Below, piece after piece: positions 21,814 to 30,136 of a stretch of 30,498 bases of DNA. The translations under genes were made by a program, and so were the position numbers. Location of the stretch: contig JBQTIB010000151.1 in assembly GCA_052389435.1 (NCBI GenBank), positions 1 to 30,498 of the forward strand, written 5' to 3'. Each line of letters opens with the position of its first letter. Within the stretch, counting starts at the first letter, position 1. A model generated the notes under the pieces. It worked only from the letters and a program-made list of their open reading frames with translations, did no database searches and was not told the origin of the DNA. Source of the stretch: JBQTKD01 sp052389435. Lineage in GTDB: Bacteria > Actinomycetota > Actinomycetes > Sporichthyales > Sporichthyaceae.

Positions 21814-23103
21814 GTGACCGTGGACTCCGACCTCTGGGCGGCGCCGCTGGCCGAGTCTCCCGTGACGGCCGTGGTGTCGGTGCCCGGGTCCAAGTCGATC
21901 ACCAATCGTGCCCTGCTGCTCGCGGCGCTGGCCGACGGGCCCAGCGAGATTCGCGGTCCGCTGCGCTCGCGCGACACCGACCTGATGCTGGCGGCGCTGC
22001 GCGCGCTCGGCGTCGAGGTCGACGTGGTCGCCGGCAACGGAAGCGAGCGTTGGCTGGTGCGTCCCAAGCCGTTGCGCGGCCCGGCCCGCATCGACTGCGG
22101 GCTGGCGGGCACGGTCATGCGCTTCGTCCCGCCGATCGCCGCGCTCGCCGACGGCGAGATCTACTTCGACGGCGACCCCCGTGCCCGCGAACGGCCGATG
22201 GGCCCGGTCCTCGGAGCGCTGCGGGCGTTGGGGGCGGACATCGACGGCACCGTCGGCCTTCCGTTCACGCTCACCGGCCGGGGCTCGCTGCGCGGCGGCC
22301 AGGTCCAGATCGACGCCTCCGCCTCCTCGCAGTTCGTCAGCGGACTGCTGCTGGCGGCGCCGTCGTTCGACAGGGGCATTTCGGTCGACCACGTCGGCGA
22401 ACCGGTGCCGTCGCTGCCCCACATCCGGATGACGATCGCGATGCTTCGGGACGCGGGCGTGCTCGTGGAGGACGAGAGCCCGCAGCGCTGGCGGGTGACC
22501 CCGGGCCCGGTCCGCGCTCGCGATCTCGACGTCGAACCCGATCTGTCGAACGCCGCGCCGTACCTGGCGGCCGCGCTCATCACCTCCGGCGAGGTGTCGA
22601 TGCCGGCCTGGCCGGAATCCACCACGCAGCCGGGAGCGAAGCTGCGGGATCTGCTCTCGCGCATGGGCGCGGAGTGCCGGGTGGGCAGGGGCGGCCTGGT
22701 CGTCCGCGGCCGCGGCAAGGTCCACGGGATCGACGCCGACCTGCGCGAGGTCAGCGAACTCGCTCCGACTCTCGCCGGAATCGCAGCCGTTGCCGACTCG
22801 CCGTCGACCCTGCGCGGCATCGGGCACATGCGGGGCCACGAGACCGACCGCCTGGCGGCACTCGCCACCGAGTTGAACAGTCTCGGCGCCGTCGTCACCG
22901 AGATTCGCGACGGCCTGCGGATCGAGCCGAAGCCGCTGCACGGCGGCGTGTTCCGGACCTACCACGACCACCGGATGGCCACGACCGGCGCGCTGCTCGG
23001 CCTCGTGGTCCCCGGCATCGTGGTCGAGAACGTCGCGACGACGGCCAAGACGCTGCCGGACTTCGTCGGTTCCTGGAATCGGATGTTGGGGCGGACCGAC
23101 TGA
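21814..23103 (+). CDS. aroA: 3-phosphoshikimate 1-carboxyvinyltransferase (EPSP synthase)
   Basis: 429 residues. AroA transfers the enolpyruvyl group of PEP to shikimate-3-phosphate in the aromatic amino acid pathway. Landmarks are VPGSKSITNRALLLAAL near the N-terminus, CGLAGTVMRFVPPIA (PEP-binding loop), a DASASSQFVSGLLLAAP segment, EPDLSNAAPYLAAAL with the catalytic Asp, and HMRGHETDRLAAL with FRTYHDHRMA near the C-terminus. The GTG at 21814 is preferred because TAGGCT lies seven bases before it; GTGs at 21808 and 21820 are alternatives. rsgA starts at or in the aroA stop, so the two are one operon, as in mycobacteria. Confidence 0.95.
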   Translation: MTVDSDLWAAPLAESPVTAVVSVPGSKSITNRALLLAALADGPSEIRGPLRSRDTDLMLAALRALGVEVDVVAGNGSERWLVRPKPLRGPARIDCGLAGTVMRFVPPIAALADGEIYFDGDPRARERPMGPVLGALRALGADIDGTVGLPFTLTGRGSLRGGQVQIDASASSQFVSGLLLAAPSFDRGISVDHVGEPVPSLPHIRMTIAMLRDAGVLVEDESPQRWRVTPGPVRARDLDVEPDLSNAAPYLAAALITSGEVSMPAWPESTTQPGAKLRDLLSRMGAECRVGRGGLVVRGRGKVHGIDADLREVSELAPTLAGIAAVADSPSTLRGIGHMRGHETDRLAALATELNSLGAVVTEIRDGLRIEPKPLHGGVFRTYHDHRMATTGALLGLVVPGIVVENVATTAKTLPDFVGSWNRMLGRTD

Positions 23104-24110
23104 CCGGGCGCGGACGATCCAACACTCGGCTGGACGAGGACGACGTACGCATCCGGCCCGGGAAGGGATCTCGTCCGCGCAGCAGCCTGCGTCCGGCACA
23201 CGCGGACGCGACGCCGGGTCAGATCGTGGCCGTCGACCGCGGCCGGGTCACCGTCCAACTCGCCGATTCCGACGTCCAGGTGACGGCGGTCAAGGCCCGC
23301 GAACTCGGCCGTCGCGGCCTGGTGGTCGGCGATCGCGTCGACCTGGTCGGCGACGTGTCCGGCGCCCCGGACACCCTCGCCCGCGTGATTCGGGTGGCCG
23401 AGCGCACCTCCGTGCTGCGCCGCACGGCCGACGACGACGATCCGGCGGAGCGCGTGCTCGTCGCCAACGCAGACCAGCTGGTGATCGTGACGGCGCTCGC
23501 CGAACCCGAGCCACGGCCCCGCATGATCGACCGCTGCCTGGTCGCGGCCTACGACGCGGGGCTGCGTCCGCTGCTGTGCCTGACCAAGTCCGACCTGTCC
23601 GATCCGACGCCGCTGCTGGCTGCCTACGCCCCGTTGGGCGTCGCCCACGTGACGACCCGTCGGGGCGTGGAACCGGCCGAACTGCGAGCCGAACTGGCCG
23701 ATCGGGTCAGCGTGTTCGTCGGACACTCCGGGGTCGGAAAGTCGACGCTGGTCAACACCCTGGTCCCCGGCACCGATCGCGCAACGGGCGGGGTGAACGT
23801 CGTCACCGGACGTGGGCGCCACACGTCGAGCTCAGCCATCGCCCTGGCCCTGCCGGGCGGGGGCTGGGTGATCGACACCCCCGGCGTGCGGAGCTTCGGG
23901 CTGGCCCACGTTCGCCCGGACTCGGTGCTCTCCGGATTCCACGACCTCGCAGAGGGCGCCGAGCAGTGCCCACGCGGGTGCCGCCACCAAGGCGCCGACT
24001 GCGCCCTCGACGCGTGGGTGGCCGCCGGTCGCGCGCAGCCGGCACGCCTGGACTCGCTGCGTCGGCTGCTGAACGTCGGTGCCGTACCCGATCCCGAAAC
24101 CGAAACCTGA
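23100..24110 (+). CDS. rsgA: Ribosome small-subunit-dependent GTPase A
   Basis: 336 residues if read from the CTG at 23100. RsgA is a circularly permuted GTPase that helps 30S maturation. An OB-fold region comes first (GQIVAVDRGRVTVQL). The G motifs follow in permuted order: TKSD (G4), GHSGVGKSTLVN (G1), GRGRHTSSSA (G2) and DTPGVRSFGL (G3). A C-terminal zinc cluster CPRGCRHQGADC completes it. Conserved RIRPGKGSRPR lies before the first in-frame GTG, and no ATG, GTG or TTG precedes it for a long way. The CTG overlaps the aroA stop as CTGA with GGGGCGG upstream. A CTG start is thus the best reading, though a sequence error cannot be excluded. Confidence 0.9.
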   Translation: MTGRGRSNTRLDEDDVRIRPGKGSRPRSSLRPAHADATPGQIVAVDRGRVTVQLADSDVQVTAVKARELGRRGLVVGDRVDLVGDVSGAPDTLARVIRVAERTSVLRRTADDDDPAERVLVANADQLVIVTALAEPEPRPRMIDRCLVAAYDAGLRPLLCLTKSDLSDPTPLLAAYAPLGVAHVTTRRGVEPAELRAELADRVSVFVGHSGVGKSTLVNTLVPGTDRATGGVNVVTGRGRHTSSSAIALALPGGGWVIDTPGVRSFGLAHVRPDSVLSGFHDLAEGAEQCPRGCRHQGADCALDAWVAAGRAQPARLDSLRRLLNVGAVPDPETET

Positions 24111-24117
24111 CGGACCG

Positions 24118-24588
24118 CTACTCCTCGTAGAGGTAGCCCCACTTCGCATCGGAGCCGGTGTGTCCGGTGACCACGGTCATCGCTGCCGCGGCAACGGCCA
24201 GCCCGCCGACCACGAGCGCGAGCCCCATGGCCGCGGCGGGCAGCATCCCCTCCGTGCGGCCCGCGAACCAGGCGACGGCCGCGGCGACGGCGAGCGCCAC
24301 CATGATCCACAACAGGACCTGGGCGTACTCCTCGTGGTCGTTGCTCGGCGGGCCCTTCGGGGAGTTGTCCGGGTTGAGCTTGTCCTTGAGCGCCTCCCCG
24401 GACTGCACGGTGACGAAGGTCAGCACGAGCATCCCGAGGTTCAGGATCACGGCGGGACCGGCGAACTTCTGCCGCCACTCCGGGCGCAGGAAGACGGCGG
24501 CGGTCACCGTGGCGCTGAGCGGCAGCAGCACGACCGCGAAGTGCAGGACCAAGACGTGCAGGGGAAGGCCCATGAACTTGTCGAACAC
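24118..24588 (-). CDS. DUF2231 family membrane protein
   Basis: 156 residues from the GTG at 24588, with AGGAG five bases upstream. Four hydrophobic helices are seen (LHVLVLHFAVVLLPLSATV, ILNLGMLVLTFVTVQSG, LLWIMVALAVAAAVAWFAG, and MGLALVVGGLAVAAAAM), and MTVVTGHTGSDAKW follows. The LPLHVLVLHFAVVLLP opening and the late GHTG motif are the hallmarks of DUF2231, a family of predicted small membrane proteins without a known function. The conserved His residues could bind heme or metal; that is inference. It converges with rsgA, with 7 bases between stops. Confidence 0.85.
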   Translation of the reverse strand: MFDKFMGLPLHVLVLHFAVVLLPLSATVTAAVFLRPEWRQKFAGPAVILNLGMLVLTFVTVQSGEALKDKLNPDNSPKGPPSNDHEEYAQVLLWIMVALAVAAAVAWFAGRTEGMLPAAAMGLALVVGGLAVAAAAMTVVTGHTGSDAKWGYLYEE

Positions 24589-24860
24589 TGGTGCTCCTAG
24601 CCGGCGGGCAGATGGGACTCCTCCCATTCGAGCACGCATCCCACGCGGCTTGCGCCACAGCGCGCCTGGCCGGTCGAGGTTTCACCGAATCGACCCAGCC
24701 GCCTTTCCCCCACGAAACACACCCCACCCATTCGGGCGTGTCCCACCCCACCCGGTGTCAAGGGACCATGTGCGCACGTCATCCGCAATGGCTGCTGCAG
24801 CGCCCGAAATGTCCGGTTTGTGGAGCCACTGCGGCTGACAGGCACGAACATCCGGGCCTC

Positions 24861-24866
24861 TAGGGT
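24861..24866 (+). promoter_or_regulatory. -10 element for a probable leaderless hisN transcript
   Basis: TAGGGT at 24861-24866 is followed by seven bases and the GTG at 24874, with no ribosome binding site. CTGACA at 24835-24840 resembles a -35 but lies 20 bases away, longer than usual. Confidence 0.55.
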
Positions 24867-24873
24867 GTGGCCC

Positions 24874-25671
24874 GTGACCGACGATCTGGCTTTGGCCCAC
24901 GACCTCGCCGATGCGGCGGACGCCATCACCACCGCGCGCTTCCGGGCGATCGACCTGCGGGTGGAGACCAAGCCGGACCTGACGCCCGTGTCCGACGCGG
25001 ACCGCGACGTGGAGTCCCGGTTGCGCGAACTGCTCGCCAAGGCCCGCCCCGACGACGCCATCCACGGCGAGGAGTTCGCCGACACCGGATCGAGCAGTCG
25101 GCGCTGGGTGATCGATCCGATCGACGGGACCAAGAACTTCGTTCGCGGCGTCCCGGTGTGGGCAAGCCTGATCGCGCTGATGGACGGCGAGGAGGTGATC
25201 GTCGGAGTGGTCTCCGCGCCGGCACTGCACCGCCGCTGGTGGGCCTCCGCGGGCGGGGGCGCCTGGTGCTACGACGGCGCCGGCGACCCGCGACCCTGCA
25301 GGGTGTCGGCCGTCGCCACCCTCTCGGACGCTTCGCTGTCCTACTCCAGCCTGTCCGGCTGGGCCGAGCGTGGCGTGCTCTCCTCGTTCGTGGGCCTCAC
25401 CGAAGCCTGTTGGCGCACTCGCGCCTACGGCGACTTCTGGTCCTACGTGATGGTCGCCGAGGGCACGGTGGACCTCGCCTGCGAACCGGAGGTGGCGCTG
25501 CACGATCTCGCGCCCCTCGCCCTGATCGTCGCGGAGGCGGGCGGACGCTTCACCGACCTGTCGGGGCGCCCCGGCCCGGCCGGGGGCAGCGCGTTCGCCA
25601 GCAACGGCCTGCTCCACGACGTCGCGCTGGGGCAGCTCGCACCAGGCGATCGAGCCCGAGGGACTACCTGA
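24874..25671 (+). CDS. hisN: Histidinol-phosphatase, inositol monophosphatase-like (HisN)
   Basis: 265 residues. The inositol monophosphatase motifs are present: IHGEEF (metal Glu), WVIDPIDGTKNFVRGVPVWASLIALM (metal Asp loop), and LHDLAPLALIVAEAGG, where the usual Trp before Asp is His. The sequence is close throughout to M. tuberculosis HisN (Rv3137), which removes phosphate from histidinol phosphate in histidine synthesis, as actinobacteria do not use the HisB phosphatase for this. SLSYSSLSGWA and RAYGDFWSYVMVAEG are also shared. The GTG has a TAGGGT seven bases upstream and no ribosome binding site. Its 3' end overlaps the convergent membrane-protein gene by 8 bases. Confidence 0.92.
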   Translation: MTDDLALAHDLADAADAITTARFRAIDLRVETKPDLTPVSDADRDVESRLRELLAKARPDDAIHGEEFADTGSSSRRWVIDPIDGTKNFVRGVPVWASLIALMDGEEVIVGVVSAPALHRRWWASAGGGAWCYDGAGDPRPCRVSAVATLSDASLSYSSLSGWAERGVLSSFVGLTEACWRTRAYGDFWSYVMVAEGTVDLACEPEVALHDLAPLALIVAEAGGRFTDLSGRPGPAGGSAFASNGLLHDVALGQLAPGDRARGTT

Positions 25672-26413
25672 GCGCGGGTTCCGGTGCCGACGGCTCCACC
25701 GGACGACCGCGCAGCCGACCGAACAGCCGCAGCAGAGCCGGCGCCCCGAGGATGGCGGCGAGGTCGAACCAGCCGTACCCGCCCGCCGCTCCGCTCGGTG
25801 GATTGCCGATGCTGACGATCCCCGTCGGGTCGTGGGTCTGCCAGGTCCAGGTCGCCAGGTGCGTGCCGAGGATCTCGAGATAGCCGACGATCAGGAACGC
25901 TCCGACGTAGAGCGTCCGCGAGCGTCCCCACGCCAGGAAGCCCAGCAGGCACAGGAACCAGAAGGCGCCGAGCACGTCGTGCCGCGGCTGCAGCAGTGCG
26001 TACAGCGACCACGTTCCGCCGACCGCAACGGTCGCCCAGACCAACGGCACGCGGTACCGATGCACCCAGCAGGTGCGGCCGATCGCCAGGGCGCAGAGGT
26101 AGACCAGCCCGTGGCCGGGCGGCACGTAGGACGGGACGTTCTCGAGCCGGTAGACGTACACCTCGAGCAGCGGAGAGAAGGTGTATTCGACGGCGGTCGC
26201 GAACGCGACGACGATCGCCACCTGCGCGCGAACGAGCGGAGTCTCCCGGCGCAGCAGGGCTAGCAGCAGCGCCCAGGTGGCGATGCCGTACAGCCGTTGC
26301 TCGCCGATCGGACCGGACTCGTCGCCGAACAGGATGAGGGTGATCCACCCGAAGACGACGGCGGCTACACCGAGGTCGCGCAGCGATTCCGCCCGCCCCG
26401 CCACCGCCGTCAT
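25664..26413 (-). CDS. Multi-pass membrane protein, function unknown
   Basis: 249 residues with seven or eight hydrophobic segments, at about residues 15-30, 42-55, 63-80, 102-115, 122-140, 145-160, 165-185 and 215-232. A conserved-looking loop IGNPPSGAAGGYGWFD precedes the last one. No named family is recognised. An AAGACT on the minus strand (26426-26421) ends seven bases before the ATG, a weak leaderless candidate; there is no ribosome binding site. The 3' end overlaps hisN. The next gene upstream on the same strand stops 30 bases away. Confidence 0.75.
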   Translation of the reverse strand: MTAVAGRAESLRDLGVAAVVFGWITLILFGDESGPIGEQRLYGIATWALLLALLRRETPLVRAQVAIVVAFATAVEYTFSPLLEVYVYRLENVPSYVPPGHGLVYLCALAIGRTCWVHRYRVPLVWATVAVGGTWSLYALLQPRHDVLGAFWFLCLLGFLAWGRSRTLYVGAFLIVGYLEILGTHLATWTWQTHDPTGIVSIGNPPSGAAGGYGWFDLAAILGAPALLRLFGRLRGRPVEPSAPEPALR

Positions 26414-26443
26414 GTCGCCCAGTCTTTCACCCGGCCCACGCTC

Positions 26444-27460
26444 CTACTGCGAGTGCGCGTGCCCCAATCGCTCCAGGACCGAGGTGTCGACGACCGCGCC
26501 CGTCGCCCAGACGACCGTGCAGGCGACCCGCACGGCGTCGACTCGCGTTCCGGCGCCGTCGAGCCACAACCGACCGTCCTCGGCGCCGGCCCGCCAGCCC
26601 CCGAGGGCCGCGACGCCGAGGTCGTCGACCTCGACGGCCGCGTGCTCGACCAACAGTCCGCGCAGGTCCTCGGCCAGCAGGGTGGGCCGTAGGTCTGGCG
26701 CGGCCGCCAACAGGTCGGCGGGTCCGTGGACGCCGGTCAGCACCAGGAGGCTGTCGACGCCCGCTCGATTCGCGCCTAGGACGTCGGTGTCCAACCTGTC
26801 CCCCACGACCAGGGGACGCCGGGCGTCGACGCGCTCCGCCGATTCGCGGTGCAGGGCCAGTTCGGGCTTGCCGGCAACGACGGGGTCGCGGCCGGTCGCC
26901 ATGCGCACCACCTCCACGAGGGTTCCGTTGCCGGGCGCGATCCCGCGCGGGGTGGGGACGGTCCGGTCGGTGTTGCTCGCGATCCAGGGAATGCCGCGGG
27001 CCACGGCGTAGGCGCCCTCGGCGAGAATCGGCCAGCCCACCGTCGGGTGATAGCCCTGCACGACGGCGGCGGGGTCGTCGTCGGCCGAGCTCACCGGACG
27101 CAGGCCACGTTCGAGCAACGCCTCCCGCAGGCCGTCGCCGCCGACGACCAACACTGCCGACCCCGGCGCCACCAACTCGGCCACCAGTCGCACCGCAGCC
27201 TGTGCCGAGGTCGCCACCTCGTCGGGCTTGGCCGGAATCCCCAGTTCGCTCAGATGCGCGGCGACGGTCTGCGGAGTACGCGCCGCGTTGTTCGTGACGA
27301 AGGCCAGCCGCATACCCCCAGCTCGGGCTACCTCGAGCGACTCCGCAGCGTGCGCGACGGCGCCCAACCCGACGTACAGCACACCGTCGAGGTCGAGCAG
27401 CGCCGCATCGTAGGCGTGCGCCGGCGCGGGAGCGCATCCCCGCCGTAGGGCATCACTCAT
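26444..27460 (-). CDS. HAD-IIA (NagD-like) phosphatase
   Basis: 338 residues. The HAD motifs are LLDLDGVLY (nucleophile Asp and acid Asp), FVTNNAART (motif II Thr), GKPELALH (motif III Lys), and VVGDRLDTDVLGANRAG (motif IV). Between II and III lies the C2-type cap of the HAD-IIA/NagD group, which includes glycerol-1-phosphate and glycerol-3-phosphate phosphatases. In M. tuberculosis, Rv1692 of this group follows the TPR-like Rv1691, the order seen here. The ATG at 27460 lies inside the end of the upstream gene (8-base overlap). The C-terminal 80 residues (VDDLGVAALGGWRAG onward) form an extra domain. Confidence 0.9.
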   Translation of the reverse strand: MSDALRRGCAPAPAHAYDAALLDLDGVLYVGLGAVAHAAESLEVARAGGMRLAFVTNNAARTPQTVAAHLSELGIPAKPDEVATSAQAAVRLVAELVAPGSAVLVVGGDGLREALLERGLRPVSSADDDPAAVVQGYHPTVGWPILAEGAYAVARGIPWIASNTDRTVPTPRGIAPGNGTLVEVVRMATGRDPVVAGKPELALHRESAERVDARRPLVVGDRLDTDVLGANRAGVDSLLVLTGVHGPADLLAAAPDLRPTLLAEDLRGLLVEHAAVEVDDLGVAALGGWRAGAEDGRLWLDGAGTRVDAVRVACTVVWATGAVVDTSVLERLGHAHSQ

Positions 27461-30062
27461 CGAGCTCGTCCTCGTCTGCGTCGTCGAACTCCAACTGCGC
27501 ACCGACCGGCGGCTCCAGAAACAGCTGCGCGGTCACAGCGGGTCGGCGCAGCGGCGCCGTTTCGGTTGGGCCCTGCCCGCCGGCGGCTCCCCCCGAGTCG
27601 GCCTCGCCACCCGCGCCGCGGGCATCCTCAACGGCCGCCACCCGGGCGGCGTTGGCCCCCTCGGCCGCCCTGCGGGCGTTGCCTGCCCCGCTGCCCGTCT
27701 CCTCGAGGCGGGTGGCGTCGACGGTGTCCGCCTTTCCGCCCGCGGCGACCACGGCCTCCGCCGCCCCGTCGGCCGTGCCCGCGGACTTCGCCTCGCCACC
27801 GGCCGTGCCCGCGCCCACCGCCTCACCGTCGGCCGTGCCCGCGAACCTCGCCTCGCTACCCGCCTTGCCCGCGAACTTCGCCTCGCCGCCGACCTTGCCC
27901 GCGAACTTCGCCTCGCCGCCGATGGCCTCGACCGTCTCCGGCTCGTCCACCTCGCCGTGGCTGTTGTCGTCCTCGAGATCCGCAGGCTCGGCAACCACCG
28001 CAGTGGCCCCCTCGCGCAGGTCCCGAATCCGCTCGGCACGACCTTCGGACTCCCGCGCCGCGTCCCTGACGTCCTCGCGGTCTCCGTCGGTCCCCTCACC
28101 CCTCGCGACCTCGCGGTCCCGAGCGGCCCCGTCGCCCCTCGCGCCCGAGTCGTCCTCGTCCTCGTCGTCCTCGTCGTCTTTGTCGTCGTCGTCGTAGAAC
28201 ACGATGCCGTCGAGTTCGGCGAGGCGGTCGCCGGCGCCCGTCTCCCCCTCGGGGTCGGAGGCGGCTGCCCGCTCGTACCACGTACGAGCCTCGTCGTCGC
28301 GCCCGACGGCCTCGAGCGCGGCGGCGTACGCGCACCGCAGTCGAGCGACCCATTGCGCACCCTCGGGACCCTGAAGATCCGCGGTCTGCAACGTGACCAC
28401 GGCCGCGTCGAGTTGCCCCATGTCCGCTCGGGCGCCCGCAACGACGATCCGCAGCTCCACCCGACCGGCCCGGTCCAGCTCGGCCGCCTCGGGCGCCGCC
28501 GCCATGGCCAACGCGCGCTCGGGGCGTCCGAGCGCCCGCTCGCAGTCGGCCATCATCGGCCAGTGCTCTACGCCGCCGGAGATGCGGCGTGCCGCCCTCA
28601 GTTCGGCGAGCGCCTCGGTCCACTTCTCCGCGTTGTACGCCGCGATTCCGACCGCCTCGCGGATGATGCCCACCCGGGGGCCGCAGCGACGGGCAGCCAT
28701 CGCATGCTCGTAGGCAAGTTCCGGGTCCTCGCCCATCAGCCGCGCGGCCATCACAAGGTGCCGACCCGCCTGCTCCGCAGCCTCGGCGCGCAACGTGCTC
28801 AACTCGCGCACCACGCTCCGGTCCAACTCGTTGCCCGTGACGTCCGCGTCGACGGCAGGGCCGACCACCCGTTCCGGTTCGGGACGACGCTCTCGTCGAT
28901 CCCCGAACCCATCGCTACGCGGACCGCGATCGGCATCGCGGCGGGGACCCTCGAACCCGCCACCGGCGCCCTCGCGGCGCGGCGGACGAGCATCGCCGCC
29001 GCCAGGGCGCGAATAGCCCCCGCCACCCGAACCGGACTCCCGACGCTGACCACTAGATCCGCCACCGTCGCGACGCGGCGGACGACTGCCCCCTTCGCCT
29101 GCGCTGGGACGGGTGTAACCGCCGCTCCCAGAATCCCGACCGGGGCCGCCGGGCCCTCGACCGTCGCGACGCGGCGGACGACTGTCCCGGTCTCCGCCGC
29201 TGGGGCGCGAGTACCCACCACCACCGCCGCCACCGGTGTTCGGACGCGTGTAACCACCGCCGTCGCCACGCGGCGGCCGAGCGTCCCGGTCCCCACCGCT
29301 GGGGCGCGGATACCCACCACCGCCGCCGCCGCCGGTGTTCGGACGCGTGTAACCACCGCCGTCGCCACGCGGCGGACGAGCGTCCCGGTCCCCACCGCTG
29401 GGGCGCGAGTACCCGCCGCCGCCGCCGGTGTTCGGACGCGTGTAACCACCGCCGTCGCGACGCGGCGGACGAGCGTCCCGGTCTCCACCGCTGGGGCGCG
29501 AGTACCCACCACCGCCGCCGCCGCCGGTGTTCGGACGCGAGTACCCACCACCACCGCCGCCAGTATTCGGACGCGAGTAGCCGCCGCCGTCGCCATGCGG
29601 CGGACGACTGTCCTGGTCTCCACCACTGGGACGGGTAGACCCACCGCCGCCACCGGCGTTCGGACGCGAGTACCCACCGCCGCCGCCGGAATCCCGACTC
29701 GGCCCGGAGAAGCCGCCCCCGCTGTCTGAGCGACGCCCGCTACCGGATCCACCGCGGAAGTCGCGGGAACCGCTGGAGTTCTGGGAATCAGGTCGCCGGT
29801 CGCCGGCGGAAGAACTGTCCCTGCGGTCATTTGGCTCGGTTCGGCGATCGCGGTTTCCACCCGCCAAGCCACCGCCGGATGCACCGGCAGAGCGATTGGG
29901 CGCTCCCCCAGACCGGCTTCCCGCAGGCCCGCTGGGCGCACCCTTGCGTGCGTATCCATCGTTTGGCCGTTGCTCCCGAGGAGCTCCGCCGGCCGCGGAA
30001 CCTCCAGAACCCGTCGAACGGCCATTGCCCCGGCCGTCGTCGCGTCGATCCCGAGATTCCAT
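27453..30062 (-). CDS. Large TPR-like protein with Gly/Arg-rich repeat N-terminus and acidic repeat C-terminus
   Basis: 869 residues from the ATG at 30062, with GAGGAG nine bases upstream. An ATG at 30086 lies in the tail of the rRNA terminator with no ribosome binding site and is less likely. Residues 1 to about 395 are low complexity: Gly, Arg, Pro, Ser, Asp and Tyr in 31-33-residue repeats containing GGYTRPNTGGGG and GGDRDARPPRGDGG. Residues about 397-620 form a helical TPR-like domain (LAYEHAMAARRCGPR, RTWYERAAASDPEG) resembling mycobacterial Rv1691. An acidic run (DDDDKDDEDDEDEDD) and a GGEAKFAGKx repeat tail follow. Disordered RGG-like regions often bind RNA or phase-separate; that is inference. 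The rRNA operon is upstream on the same strand. Confidence 0.82.
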   Translation of the reverse strand: MESRDRRDDGRGNGRSTGSGGSAAGGAPREQRPNDGYARKGAPSGPAGSRSGGAPNRSAGASGGGLAGGNRDRRTEPNDRRDSSSAGDRRPDSQNSSGSRDFRGGSGSGRRSDSGGGFSGPSRDSGGGGGYSRPNAGGGGGSTRPSGGDQDSRPPHGDGGGYSRPNTGGGGGGYSRPNTGGGGGGGYSRPSGGDRDARPPRRDGGGYTRPNTGGGGGYSRPSGGDRDARPPRGDGGGYTRPNTGGGGGGGYPRPSGGDRDARPPRGDGGGYTRPNTGGGGGGGYSRPSGGDRDSRPPRRDGRGPGGPGRDSGSGGYTRPSAGEGGSRPPRRDGGGSSGQRRESGSGGGGYSRPGGGDARPPRREGAGGGFEGPRRDADRGPRSDGFGDRRERRPEPERVVGPAVDADVTGNELDRSVVRELSTLRAEAAEQAGRHLVMAARLMGEDPELAYEHAMAARRCGPRVGIIREAVGIAAYNAEKWTEALAELRAARRISGGVEHWPMMADCERALGRPERALAMAAAPEAAELDRAGRVELRIVVAGARADMGQLDAAVVTLQTADLQGPEGAQWVARLRCAYAAALEAVGRDDEARTWYERAAASDPEGETGAGDRLAELDGIVFYDDDDKDDEDDEDEDDSGARGDGAARDREVARGEGTDGDREDVRDAARESEGRAERIRDLREGATAVVAEPADLEDDNSHGEVDEPETVEAIGGEAKFAGKVGGEAKFAGKAGSEARFAGTADGEAVGAGTAGGEAKSAGTADGAAEAVVAAGGKADTVDATRLEETGSGAGNARRAAEGANAARVAAVEDARGAGGEADSGGAAGGQGPTETAPLRRPAVTAQLFLEPPVGAQLEFDDADEDELDE
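27781..27923 (-). repeat. Tandem 30-bp repeats (about 5 copies) in the C-terminal tail coding region
   Basis: Near-identical 30-base units begin at 27781, 27811, 27841, 27871 and 27901, the last incomplete. They encode GGEAKFAGKx-type decapeptides. The copies from 27841 on are the most alike, suggesting recent expansion. Confidence 0.9.
29150..29560 (-). repeat. Tandem repeats of 99/99/93 bp in the Gly/Arg-rich coding region
   Basis: The motif CTGGGGCGCG starts at 29200, 29299, 29398 and 29491, giving periods of 99, 99 and 93 bases (33, 33 and 31 residues). Units differ mainly in the number of Gly codons. More diverged partial copies continue to about 29690. All stay in frame, so the repeats are part of the protein. 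Confidence 0.9.
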
Positions 30063-30089
30063 GTTCGACCACTCCTCGTAAGACATTCG

Positions 30090-30129
30090 AAAAGAAATAA
30101 GGGCCACCCCTACCGGGGTGGCCCTTATT
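30090..30129 (-). terminator. Terminator of the rRNA operon
   Basis: AATAAGGGCCACCCC (30096-30110) and GGGGTGGCCCTTATT (30115-30129) form a perfect 15-bp stem with a TACC loop. On the minus strand it is followed by TTTCTTTT. It lies 7 bases past the end of the 5S rRNA. Confidence 0.93.
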
Positions 30130-30136
30130 GAAAGAA

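Noticed and set aside
29150..29690. Regular repeats considered as a CRISPR array
   Set aside because: There are no unique spacers between short identical repeats; the units are contiguous, in frame and code for protein, and no cas genes are present.
27957..29729. 590-codon plus-strand frame opposite the repeat protein, rich in Thr/Arg/Ala
   Set aside because: It is the antisense of the Gly/Arg repeats. The minus-strand gene has a ribosome binding site, a TPR-like core and coupling to the HAD gene.
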